The position numbers and the translations under genes were made by a program. The notes below the pieces were generated by a model. That model searched no databases, had not been told where the DNA came from, and saw nothing but the letters and a program-made list of their open reading frames with translations. A stretch of 64,000 nucleotides of DNA from positions 3,413,872 through 3,477,871 of the forward strand of contig NC_084807.1 of NCBI RefSeq assembly GCF_963583255.1. Direction: 5' to 3'. Positions 22,762 through 32,499 of the stretch are shown in pieces. The DNA is from Pyrus communis. Lineage: Eukaryota > Streptophyta > Magnoliopsida > Rosales > Rosaceae. Within the stretch, counting starts at the first letter, position 1. Each line of letters starts with the position of its first letter.

Positions 22762-24907
22762 TTAAAATAAATAAGTAAAGGACTCATTTGACCGTTAATT
22801 AAATAATAGTAGAAGAAATGGAAGCTCCCTCTGACGTTTTCACCATCGCTGGTTTCAAATGGTATTATTATTATTTTTTTATTTTTGTTCTTTTGGAGCT
22901 TCTTCCATTTACATTTCCTCCATTTTTTCATATAATAGACACACACCATTATATATATATATGTATATATGTATATTTAATTCTTTCGTTGTTTATATTT
23001 TGATTTATTCAATTCAATTATTTAATAAAAGAGAAAGAAGTGTACAGTTATCATTTCTCTCTTTACGGGTCCATGGATTTGTTCAAACAAAATGTAAGTT
23101 ATTATTTATTTAACCTAAAAAAAAGCTATTTCTAGTAATATTCTTCTTCGTATGTAGGAGAGATGTTTTAGATTCAACTTCTGGTAACGACAAGTTGATA
23201 ACGGTTTATTCTGATTGATCTATTGCATGACTTAACCAAAATTCATCATTCCTTATTGTAAATATTGAACAATATAAAAATGTAAGTGGTCCCTTACCAT
23301 AGTGGTGGGAAAGAGTCGAGTTCTTACATGATGGCGTGGATTCGAACTTCTTTGGTGGCAAATCTAACAAAATTTATTATTTGACAAAAAAAAAAAAAAA
23401 TACAAACAAACGATATAAAAATAAAAAAAACTAACTAAAAGAAAAGGGAAATAGGAACCAGGTAATCTAACCTAGCACAGCCCATAAGGCCAAACTTGGC
23501 CCAAGATTATTACATTGTGCCATATCATGTATGTGTCTGTAGTTGTTGCCCCTCAAATTATAAGCAAAATTTGGGAGCCAGTCGAACTCGAAACTCAGGT
23601 GCAAGGGTCAGTGATATTTTCAGTTCTTTACTAGCTTTGGTTTGGTTTGGATTGAACAGGAGGATCCTTGTTGTACGTCCGAAGTGGTTATCCGACCAAG
23701 ATCCTAATGGCCTAGTCCAGTTGGCCATATATTTGGGCATCGCAGGTGCTTCAAGCTTGGCACCTGGATGGAGTAGATATTCCAGCTTTAGCTTGACCCT
23801 GGTCAATCGACTTGACACCAACAAGTCAATCACAAGGCCTGCAACCGGTATTGTTCTAATCTCGAGTGCATCTCCTTTCATTCATATTCATGTTTGTATA
23901 ACATTTTCAGAACAAATTAGGATACCCTTGGATAGAAAGATTAAAACCAGCAGGGATTTGGATTGATTTTCTAACTTTCATCCCTCATGGAGTGGTGAAC
24001 CATATACGCATATTTTTTTACTCATCCCTTCCCTTTTTGGAGAGAAGTTCATGTGATATTCGCCTGATTTGCATTTTGACGACATATTTCTTCATGTCGT
24101 TAGGGCTTGTTGTAATGCTATAAGTTGATGTAGCAGGACTTATAATTTTCAGTTGATGTTTTTTGGCTCAAAATTTATGACAAATTAATCCCCTATAAAT
24201 TCAAGAGGGGATTATTTATAGTATTGAAGGTTTTGAAACCATACTCAAGGCTCTAGAAGACATGCATGATGATTGATGAGTAATTCAAAACGATACAATT
24301 AAAATTCAATTCGTGTTCATGATTTTCCTTTCGTCCTTGTTTTTTTTAATGCCTGTTCAACACTTGCATGGCATGGCCCGAACACGAATAAAACAGGGGT
24401 GATAGTATGCCATGCTAATCATGCAAGCACAACATATTTTTCCTTTCCTGCTGGCTCAGACATGGCATCGTACAGATACAAAGAACGACTGAGCCGGGCA
24501 TGATTATCATTTATACTCCTTGGGAACTGTTGGAGAATAAATCGAAAGTTTTGAGATATTGGGGTCAGTTATAATATTTGGTTTATTAGTTAATATGTTT
24601 GAATATGTGATTTGGTTTTTCTCCGAAGAGTTTCTGTGTTTGTGTGTGTGAATATATATGTGGCTATTAGAGCAACTCCAGCGTTGGAGCCCTCCCCCCT
24701 GGCAATACACTATTCAATCCACCTAATGAACAGTAACTGCCCTTAATGAACAGTAAGTAGCCCTGGCAATAGAATTTGCATCTCCACCGTTACACTTCAA
24801 TAGCCCTGGCAATAGGCAATAAAATATTAGTATTTTTTTTTATTATAAAATAATACAAAATAATTTTAATTGTAATATCGGATAAGATTTTTAATCGTTC
24901 TCGGTGC

Positions 24908-25150
24908 GCCACGTGTCATTATCCGAAGTATTATTAAATAATACAAAATAATACAATTATTGGTGATGGATTTCTGATAAGATTATTAACCAATCACGTC
25001 GCGCCACGTGTCATAATCGGTTCACAATCTTTGAGGATAGATTTCCATCAGATTTTTAACGAATGACGACATGCCACGTGTCATAATCCGTTCACAATCT
25101 TTGAGGATAGATTTCCATCAGATTTGTAACGAATGACGGCATGCCACGTG
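24908..25150. repeat. Left subterminal repeats with CACGTG cores
   Basis: Four copies of a GCCACGTG(T/G)(C/G)AT motif at about 24908, 25003, 25073 and 25143. The last three sit in direct repeats of about 65-70 bp that include ttcacaatctttgaggatag and tttccatcagattt. Related motifs occur near the right end (29032 and 29231). Subterminal repeats in DNA transposons often bind transposase or its Myb partner; that role is inferred. Confidence 0.6.
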
Positions 25151-25182
25151 GCATTATGCAGAACCTAATCATTTCTGAATCC

Positions 25183-25191
25183 TCTATATAA
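25183..25191 (+). promoter_or_regulatory. TATA-like box of the Harbinger transposase gene
   Basis: ctatataat lies about 130 bp upstream of the ATG at 25316, just inside the subterminal repeats. Position and sequence suit a core promoter; no other evidence. Confidence 0.4.
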
Positions 25192-25315
25192 TCCACCATC
25201 CATCCTCACAAATCTCACACCAAAATTCTCAAGATCTCTATCGTTATTCATAGTTTCTGCTTCCTTATTCACAAAAATTTGTATCATTATTCATAGTTTT
25301 TGTTTCTTTCTTTCA

Positions 25316-26728
25316 ATGTCGTCTTCTTCTTCCTCAAGGATGATGTGGGAATACAATCAGGAAGAGGAAGAATTGTTTAACGAATCTGAAGCAATCTTCA
25401 ATCACCAGAGGGTAAGAAATGAGAGGGAAGAGGATGAGGAGCGTCAAATGAGAAATGACGAAGTAAGAAGGGGCAGAGCCTCACATTCCCGTCGAGTCAT
25501 CCAAGCTGCGGCTCAGATCTGCAGGCCCAGCCGTTCCGGAAACCTTGATAGAAGCAGGCAACGACGAGGTATTGAACTCTTGGATGATTATTTTGTTCCT
25601 AATAGTGCATTCCCTGATACGTACTTTAGACGTCGTTTTAGAATGGAACGACATTTGTTCAACAAAATCATGATTGCTGTTTGCAACCATGATTCTTATT
25701 TTGTGCAAAAAAAAGATGCTTTTGGTGCTATGGGTCTACTGCCTGAGCAAAAAATTACTGCTGCCTTGCGGATGCTTGCATATGGAGCATCTGCAGACCA
25801 AGTGGATGAGATAACGAGGATGGGGCAATCAACCATTCTTGAGTCCCTGATGAGGTTTTGCGGAGCAATCGAATCTATCTACACCGCTGAGTACCTCCGC
25901 AAACCTACACACATGGACTTGGAGCGGCTGTTGAAGAAGGCGGAGATGCGTGGCTTTCCGGGGATGATTGGAAGCATTGATTGTATGCACTGGACGTGGA
26001 AAAACTGTCCAAGTGCATGGCAAGGCGCTTACGGGGACAGAAAAGGAGCAAAAAGTATCATTCTGGAGGCGGTGGCATCTTTTGATACATGGATTTGGCA
26101 CGCCTTTTTCGGGGTCCCGGGAGCTCAAAATGACATCAACGTCCTTGCCCAATCCCCAGTGTTCAACGATGTCCTGCAAGGAAATGCACCAAAAGTTACG
26201 TATGAGGTCAACAGACGTATGTACGACGGGCCATACTACCTAGCTGACGGCATCTACCCGCGCTGGTCAACCTTTGTCAAAACAGTGCCACGTCCACGGA
26301 GTGCAAAGGAAAAACACTTTGCAAGCTGTCAAGAGGGGTGCAGGAAGGATGTGGAGCGTTGTTTCGGTATCCTCCAAGCTCGCTGGGCGATCGTCAGGGG
26401 TGCTGCCAGATTGTTTGATGTAGAGTCGCTTCGATCCATCATGATGACGTGCATCATTCTTCATAACATGATTGTGGAAGATGAGTACGATTATGAAGCC
26501 GTTGATGAATATGAGCCAGACCCGATGAACAATTCAAGAACACGTATATATTGTGCTCATGACGCCACCGATGAGCCCGTGCAACATGAGCCATTACAAA
26601 GGGATGGACGTTACAATGAAAGGCTCATTCAACGATATACTGCATTTCAAATGCCAGACATGCACAATGCCCGACAAATTGACTTGATAGAGCACCAGTG
26701 GGCATTGAAACAAGCTGAAGATAATTAA
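25316..26728 (+). CDS. PIF/Harbinger DDE transposase (HARBI1-like nuclease), 470 aa
   Basis: Single uninterrupted frame of 470 codons. The N-terminus is acidic and serine-rich. A helix-turn-helix-like stretch (ALRMLAYGASADQVDEITRMG, about residues 145-175) precedes the catalytic part. The presumed DDE triad is visible: D222 in GSIDCMHW, D273 in GAQNDINVL and E347 in DVERCFGILQARW, each in its conserved setting. The protein cuts and pastes the element; in this superfamily it needs the Myb-like partner encoded on the other strand for nuclear entry and end binding. Length and motifs are full for the family and no frameshift or stop is seen, which is unusual for an old insertion. A domesticated ALP1/HARBI1-type host gene is less likely because the gene lies inside TTA-flanked inverted ends. 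Confidence 0.93.
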   Translation: MSSSSSSRMMWEYNQEEEELFNESEAIFNHQRVRNEREEDEERQMRNDEVRRGRASHSRRVIQAAAQICRPSRSGNLDRSRQRRGIELLDDYFVPNSAFPDTYFRRRFRMERHLFNKIMIAVCNHDSYFVQKKDAFGAMGLLPEQKITAALRMLAYGASADQVDEITRMGQSTILESLMRFCGAIESIYTAEYLRKPTHMDLERLLKKAEMRGFPGMIGSIDCMHWTWKNCPSAWQGAYGDRKGAKSIILEAVASFDTWIWHAFFGVPGAQNDINVLAQSPVFNDVLQGNAPKVTYEVNRRMYDGPYYLADGIYPRWSTFVKTVPRPRSAKEKHFASCQEGCRKDVERCFGILQARWAIVRGAARLFDVESLRSIMMTCIILHNMIVEDEYDYEAVDEYEPDPMNNSRTRIYCAHDATDEPVQHEPLQRDGRYNERLIQRYTAFQMPDMHNARQIDLIEHQWALKQAEDN

Positions 26729-26734
26729 GTTCAT

Positions 26735-26996
26735 TTAGTGTGTTTTTTTTTAATTTGGTATGTTTATGTTATTTTATTTGGTGTGTTTTATTATTTGGTA
26801 TGTTTAAGTAATTTTTTTTATGTTTATATTTATGTAATTCTTAGTATGTTTATGTGTATGTTTATGTTTATGTAATTTTGTTATGTTTATGTTTATGTAA
26901 TTCTTAGTATGTTTTATGTTTATGTTTATGTTTATGTAATTTTGTTATGTTTATGTTTATGTAATTCTTAGTATGTTTATGTTTATGTTTATGTAA
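26735..26996. repeat. TTTATG-rich tandem repeats behind the transposase gene
   Basis: Many copies of tatgtttatg with two longer repeats (ttatgtaattcttagtatg). It fills the gap between the two convergent Harbinger genes on the transposase side and probably forms its 3' untranslated region. Confidence 0.5.
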
Positions 26997-27201
26997 AGGA
27001 CTTTTAATTAGAACGATGGACTTTTAATTATTTTATACAAGGACTTTTAATTTGAACAATGGACTTTTAATAAATAACTTACCAAATTAATTTGAATAAA
27101 TATTCAAGAAATTGGAAACAACATAAATAATACAAACAATAAATAATAAATTACAACCCAAAGTGATTGGAAAATTATGGGCTCCGATTACAAAAAGTAC
27201 T

Positions 27202-28146
27202 CTATTCATCATCACTTAACCAATTTGTGGTGCTAGGATGATCTTCTCTTGCGGTGCTAGAACCACCTTGGCTTGCTATTGCTTCTCTTGCACGCCTCCT
27301 TCGCACAACGTCCGCTTTCTCTGATTTCCAAAAAAATTTAGAATTTGGAGACTTCCCTTCTAAAGACATGTTCATAATCTCACGATCTTGTTGAGCCTGT
27401 CTTTCTTCTCTAATATGTTCCCTTTCTTGCCTAAGTAGCTCTCTTTCTCTCTCATTAGCATAAAATTCTCTCTCAACAACTGCTTGTTTTGATGCCTCTC
27501 TAGCCTTTTCAGCCTCATCTTTCGCCAGGTCCCTTGCCAAAGTCAATTCACCTTGGCGAGTAAGTTCTTCCATGAACTTTGCATAATCGTTCTTGGAAGC
27601 ACTACCTTTTCTCTTTGAAGCCTTCTTACCTTGAGGCCTAATTGGAAAACGGGTCGAACCCGATGCGCGTTCAGGGAGGGGCGTTTCGGGCACTTCTTCT
27701 GCATCATCTTCATGAACATGATCGGGTGTAGAGTGTAGAGGGGTGCTGTTCATGTGCACTTCTGGACCGACTGGCACAACTCTAAATTTAGGACAATCTT
27801 TGACAATATTCCAACATTCCCACCGATTGAATGATTTATTTTTGCTTTTGGTTTTGGCAGCGTACCAAGCTTGTGCTTGAAGTTCCTACACAATAAAAAT
27901 AAGTAACAAATAAATAAGTAACTAGCAAATACATACATATATATATAAGTAACAAATAAATAATTTTAATGAAAATAAGTAACTAGCAAATATATACATA
28001 TATATATAAGTAACAAATAAATAATTTTAATGAAAATAAGTAACTAGCAAATATATACATATATATATATATATAAGTAACAAATATAATGAAAATAACT
28101 AAGAAGGCTTCAAGTTTAGTAAATAATGAAAATAAGTAACTAGCAA

Positions 28147-28187
<41 letters not shown>

Positions 28188-28759
28188 TAACAAATATAAT
28201 GAAAATAAGTAAGAAGGCTTCAAGTTTAGTAAATAATGAAAATAAGTAACAAATAAATAATTATAATGAAAATAACTAACTAGCAAATATATACATATAT
28301 ATATAAGTAACAAATATATATATATATATATATATATTTATATGTCATTTTAATCATAACATGGGGCTAGAGTTCCAAGTTTAGTAAATAAATAATACAA
28401 ACAAACAAATAAATAAATAATACAAACAACATAATTATAATGTAACAAATAAGTAACAATAAATAATAAATTGTTACCTGATCCGAGTAATTTTCCCCGC
28501 TTCGAATATTATTACTAGCTTGTGCCAAAGCGTCTCTCCACGTACTAAACGATTGGCTAAGTAATTTCCAACGACTGGACATCGATTCTTTGGTTCTTTT
28601 CCCACCAATTTTCTCAAGAAAACTGGTATGAATAAGACTCCACATTTCTCGCAACTGCATCTCATTACCCGTAAGCGAACTATGAGTAACTTCAACCCAG
28701 CTAGTACACAACGCAACATCTTCAATAAGCGACCAATTCGTACATGCACCAGTGGTCAT
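27202..28759 (-). CDS. Harbinger Myb/SANT-like partner protein, two exons, 321 aa
   Basis: Exon 1 is 28759-28478 (94 codons): the ATG is at 28759 and the frame runs TNWSLIEDVALCTSWVEV...RTKESMSSRWKLLSQSFSTW, a Myb/SANT- or trihelix-like helix set with conserved tryptophans. The donor is CAG|GTAACA. The intron (28477-27886) is full of AT repeats and ends TGTAG. Exon 2 is 27885-27202 (228 codons with stop), beginning ELQAQAWYAAK. It has a basic patch (GKKASKRKGSASK) and a long charged helical region rich in E/R/Q, likely coiled coil, as in NAM-associated C-termini. The phase-0 intron keeps the frame. This family is the second protein of plant PIF/Harbinger elements; host databases often mislabel such genes. 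A TATA-like ctataaatacc (- strand) lies near 28876-28866. Confidence 0.85.
27940..28340. repeat. AT microsatellites and 80-bp repeats in the Myb-like gene intron
   Basis: Several (AT)n runs are separated by repeated phrases (agtaactagcaaatatatacatatat, aagaaggcttcaagtttagtaaataatg), giving at least five tandem copies of a 50-120-bp unit. Such an array is prone to slippage, so length may vary between element copies. Confidence 0.6.
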
Positions 28760-29350
28760 TTTGTTGAAAAAAAATGGATTCAAACTTTGAGACAAAGAAA
28801 GGAATGTGATTGAAAGTAGTTGAGAAAATATGAAATTGTTGTGTAAGGTAGATGATAATGAGAAGGTATTTATAGAAAAGTAAAAACAATTTTTTTTACA
28901 ATTTTTTTCAGATTTTTCAGATATTTTTTTGAATTTTTTTGAATTTTTTACAATTTTTTTTAAATTTTTATTCAATTAATTAATCTATGCCGTTGGATTT
29001 AAAAAAATTTGAATTCCAACGCGCCAGATTGTGCCACGTGTCACAACGGTAACTTTTCAGATTTTTAAAACTATTTTTTCATTTATTTTTTAATTTATAA
29101 AGCATTTTAATATCCACCGTTGATCTCAGATCGAACGGTGGATATTAAATCTGATTTTTTTTTTTTTTTTTACCGTTGAGATCTAATGGTTCACATTAAG
29201 TGACCGTTAGGATCTAACGTACCGTGGGAAGCCACGTGGCTTCCCAACGGTAACTGACATTTGTTTTTTTTCTTCTGACTTTTGTGTCGGGACGCGCCCC
29301 CACGCTCGGGTGGGGTGCACGCGCCTGACACAAAAAAAATAAAATAAGGC

Positions 29351-29373
29351 GCTGACGCCACCCTGGCGTCAGC
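29351..29373. repeat. Perfect 10-bp hairpin in the GC-rich right end of the Harbinger element
   Basis: gctgacgcca, loop ccc, tggcgtcagc. It sits in a GC-rich block (about 29280-29530) that contrasts with the AT-rich rest of the element. It could be a fold-back in the terminal region; function unknown. Confidence 0.5.
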
Positions 29374-29680
29374 ATTGCGTCAGCCCCACCTCGGGCTCAA
29401 GGGCTGGCAATCCCTCACGGGCCCTTTGCTCGGGCTTCCCCCATCCACCGGGCTGGGTCACGCTGGACACCTTCCACCGGCCCTCGGGCCATTGTTTTGG
29501 AGCCAGTCCCCCGAGTAATTCCCCACGGTGGGAATGCTCTTATTGCTGATAGCATTAATCATTGATTGAATTCCTCTACGTCGATAATCGACTTCTATTG
29601 TAACCTCGAAATGTACTTCACCTTTAATTAATTACTTGGTCTGCATTCTTGATTCTTTGCTTTTGTTTCCTCGATAACAG

Positions 29681-29760
29681 GATCTGTAAAAGAGTTCACA
29701 GAAAACCACAAGGAGTGGGGCTTCAAATCCTCATCCCTCTCAGAATGAGAAATGAGGAAG
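29681..29760 (+). other. Deletion junction joining C1 exon 3 to B1 exon 1
   Basis: Sequence follows C2 exon 3 up to ccctctca (about 29741), then follows the B-type start (gaatgagaaatgagg) from about 29742. The two differ completely on the far sides, so the rest of C1 and the promoter and 5'UTR intron of B1 are missing. The shared ag at the join suggests end joining or unequal exchange. Confidence 0.7.
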
Positions 29761-29856
29761 AAGGAGATGTTGTATGTGACACCTATATATGGAAAATTCC
29801 CAACTTGTCCAAGCTCAAAAGTGACGAGCATTCCTCTGAAGTTTTCATAGTCAGAA

Positions 29857-29945
29857 ACTCCAAAAATCTCATTTTACACTATTTACAAGTATATTTTTCT
29901 TTTCAAATATAAGAAGTTTGGAATGTAAAATGAGATTTTTGGAGT
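29857..29945. mobile_element. Small fold-back insert at the B1 exon 1 donor
   Basis: 29857-29878 and 29924-29945 are perfect inverted copies (22 nt: actccaaaaatctcatttta and complement) with a 45-nt spacer. The surrounding sequence (about 29853-29960) is absent from B2, where GDIKW and the donor lie. It resembles a very small MITE whose ends carry ggcactcc. Confidence 0.6.
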
Positions 29946-30404
29946 GCCAATAACAATTCCCTATATATATATATATATTGCTTAATTATTATGCAAACTG
30001 GCTGCAGATTTTGCTCCAAGATGATTTCTTTTGTTTAACTTTTTAAATTTATTTATGAGGCCATTTTCTTTTTGTGAACAATTTATTTGTGAGGCCATTG
30101 AAGTCATGGCATCTTGAAACTTTCATTTTCTTGGGTACCAATAAGGAAATGTTTATGCATTTCTTTCCCATTTTTGGAATACCAAATTAATGATGGGGTT
30201 CAAGTGGTAAAAGGTTATTTTTATTTTTATTATTTTATGAATTTACTGGTTTTCATCATCACCAAAACACATAAATAATAGTAGATTTTTTATTCATTCG
30301 ACCATAGATTTCTTACACTGGGAGCCTTGACAGTTGAAACGGGCTGATTGAGCAACAAATCTCCAAATTTTATTCAAAAAAGGGGTGCAGATTAAAATTA
30401 AGAG

Positions 30405-30750
30405 TAAAGTTTAGAGTTGGTCCATGAACTTTCAGTCTTTTACCCTAGTTGAGATATGATCGATGAGCTAAAAATATGTTAATTGAGGTCCCTATATATA
30501 ACAAAACATGAATGATTGATCCCTTCTGCTAACTTCAATAAAATTTTATGTTAGTCTAAACTAGGGTGAAAGTTTAAGGACCAAATCTAAACCACATAAT
30601 CAAATAGACGGAAAATCTCTTTGAAGACCAACATTACATGTTTTGTTAAGTCCAAGAACCTTAAATAATGGAATTTTTGTTCAAGAACCAAATCTAAACT
30701 AGTATTAAAAATGAGGGACCAATTTCTAATTTTAATCTAATTTTAGCACA
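30405..30750. repeat. MITE-like repeat in intron 1 of B1, also in B2 (38815-39170)
   Basis: Begins taagagtaaagtttagagttgg and ends ...ctaattttaatctaattttag, with internal inverted phrases (ggtccatgaactttcag / gaaagtttaaggacc). Present at the same place in B2 with few differences, so it predates their split. No coding capacity. Confidence 0.45.
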
Positions 30751-32336
30751 CAAGGCCAAAGATATCCCATGATTTTAACATTCTGCCTTATCATATATGT
30801 TTTTAGTTTCTTTTACCAGCCTTGGTTTGTTTGATCAGGAGGATCCTTATACGTCCAACGTGGATATGCGACGCAAATCCTGAACTCGAAGACCAGTTAT
30901 CCATGTCTTTGAGTGTTGAAGATACTTCAACATTGCCACCCGGATGGACTAGATGTGCAAATTTTTGCTTGACTCTGGTTAATCAACATGACAGCACCCT
31001 GTCAATAACCAAGTCTACAAACGGTACTTTCTTTACTGTTTTTTTATTTTATTTTTTATTTCGCATTTATGTTTGTGTTCTTAACTGTTGTCTTTTCATT
31101 TTTGTTCTTAATTCATTCTACCTTTCAAGGAAAATATTAAGCAAAATTCTTAGATTCTCAAGGGAAATTACATTATTTCCTGTTTTCCTTATCTTTCATT
31201 TCTTCTACATACCCGAATACAAGAAAATGTCACAGCTAAATTCTTAGATTTTTCTATTAGATTAGCACTTCCTTCATGGACTTCTATTTGCTGATTGAAG
31301 GCACTTTGTGATATGCTACTGAAAACTATTGCAGTCTGGAAGTTCTAAAACAGTTAGCAACTTATTTGACCACCAATTATTGTCTTCACTTGTGATCCTT
31401 GATGTTTTCTTCACAGGCAATCTAAAAGAGTTCAAAGAAAACAAGAGTAAGTTTGGCTTCAAATCATTCATGCCTCTTCGGAAAACTCTATAACTCCGGT
31501 GCAGGTTTTCTAGTAAATGATATTTGCATTGTTCAAGCCAAGATCAATGTCCCAGTTAAAATTGGCGGCCAAGAAACTAATATTTCTGCAACTATGGAGT
31601 CATCAAAGAAAGAACTTAAGGGGCAGGAATCACAGGGGAATTCTGAACTCCAAAACGCACCAGGTTTTCAACAAGATTGCACTGAGGCTACTGATGACAG
31701 CCCTTCTAACCCTTCCTTAGGGAAGTCCCCACGACCCAAATGGGCGACCTTATGGATTTTAGTGGTTTACGACGAATAGAGAGAGCTTTTGTTCCATGGC
31801 TAGAAGAAGTCTGCTCATCGAATCCTTCCTTGATTGACTGTATGCTCAAAAGAACTCCGATCTTTGGGCCGGGTGCTGCATTTTTAAGACGATAAGGGTT
31901 AAAGATATGATTAGGGATGCTTCTGACCACCTTCAACTATTCTGGGAAGAGGTCGAGGCCCTTAGATTTGACTTAGCATGGCTTGAGCTGCATGTTCGTA
32001 CCGCATTTGGTATGAACAAATTTCTACAAAGAGCGGGGAGACTGAAAAGGCTGAGAGAAGACGTAGACGTTTTGGAGGATGAACTTAAAAGGCGGAGGGC
32101 AGCAGTAGTTGTTACAAAGGATGATCTTGCGGTAGCCAAAAAAAACTTGGGTAAGGCGGAACAAGAATTCAAGGGGATAGACATGGATGGTGAGCTAGGT
32201 TATGCGACTGGTTAGCCTTGTTGTATGATATCTTCAACTGTGGGTTTAGATCTTACCTTACTTGCTTGACTAGGAATCTTGAAATTTAAGAAAAATATTG
32301 CTTTAGCTTTATTTTTAAGTTGTGGGAATTAATTTT

Positions 32337-32487
32337 GGGAGTTTTAACGAAAAGTCCACGGTACTATTCACTTTAACGAAAAACCACATTTTTATACTAA
32401 AAAGTCAATCATGGTAATATTCATTTTACCTTTTATTTTGTTCTTATCATTAAAACATAAAGTTTTCAAGCATTCTTTAGTTTTCCT
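32337..32487. mobile_element. Mutator-like MITE in the 3' flank of B1
   Basis: A 151-bp insert flanked by ATTAATTTT (32328-32336 and 32488-32496). The matching site behind B2 (about 40845-40853) is empty (gggaattaatttttgcgc). The ends are GGGAGTTTTAACGAAAAG and, reverse-complemented, AGGAAAACTAAAGAATG. The 9-bp duplication suits Mutator-like elements. A diverged relative lies at 62035-62118 on the other strand. Confidence 0.75.
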
Positions 32488-32499
32488 ATTAATTTTTGC

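Larger units (their letters stand above)
20620..24666 (+). repeat. Segmental duplication copy 1, B-C intergenic region and gene C1 5' part
   Basis: Parallels 44700-48780 with high similarity, interrupted by copy-specific insertions. Copy 1 alone has the MITE at 21509-21850 and a deletion that removes the promoter and most of exon 1 of C1. Both copies share the element at 22311-22761/46074-46598. The parallel resumes beyond the Harbinger element at 29543. Confidence 0.8.
24670..29539 (+). mobile_element. Complete-looking PIF/Harbinger DNA transposon, 4,870 bp
   Basis: Inserted in intron 2 of C1. The duplicate block has the empty site at 48766-48775 (ggctattgttgctg). The target-site duplication is TTA (24667-24669 and 29540-29542), typical of PIF/Harbinger. 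The ends are GAGCAACTCCAGCGTTGGAG on the left and, reverse-complemented on the right, GAGCATTCCCACCGTGGGGA, matching at 14 of 20 bases. It carries two convergent genes, a DDE transposase (25316-26728, +) and a Myb/SANT-like gene (27202-28759, -), the standard two-gene layout of the superfamily. Both frames are open, so the element may be autonomous. Confidence 0.9.
22818..29743 (+). pseudogene. MATH-CC gene C1, truncated and split by a transposon
   Basis: The exon 1 remnant is 22818-22861: a new ATG followed by the last codons DVFTIAGFK, the promoter and first about 30 codons having been deleted relative to C2. Exon 2 (23660-23847) is intact and nearly identical to C2 (RILVVRPKWLSDQ...GWSRYSSFSLTLVNRLDTNKS). 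Intron 2 holds the Harbinger element 24670-29539. Exon 3 starts at 29681 (SVKEFTENHKEWGFKS), but one base is missing after the codons for FKS, so it shifts and stops in the junction with B1 near 29743. The linker and coiled coil are gone. Confidence 0.85.
29745..32215 (+). pseudogene. MATH-CC gene B1, broken copy
   Basis: Exon 1 (29745 to about 29852) encodes MRNEEEGDVVCDTYIWKIPNLSKLKSDEHSSEVFIV, but its last codons and the splice donor are replaced by a fold-back insert (about 29853-29960). Exon 2 (30839-31023) is intact and differs little from B2. Exon 3 (31417-32215) shifts frame at cttcggaaaactc, where one base is extra, and lacks short segments near 31720 and 31862 that B2 has. The C-terminal coiled coil frame (31907-32215: RLKRLREDVDVLEDELKRRR) is open again. 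The promoter was lost at the junction with C1. All this makes a functional product unlikely. Confidence 0.85.

Noticed and set aside
22818..29743. C1 as a working gene with a transposon in its intron
   Set aside because: Exon 1 lacks its first part and promoter, and exon 3 shifts frame and stops at the join with B1.
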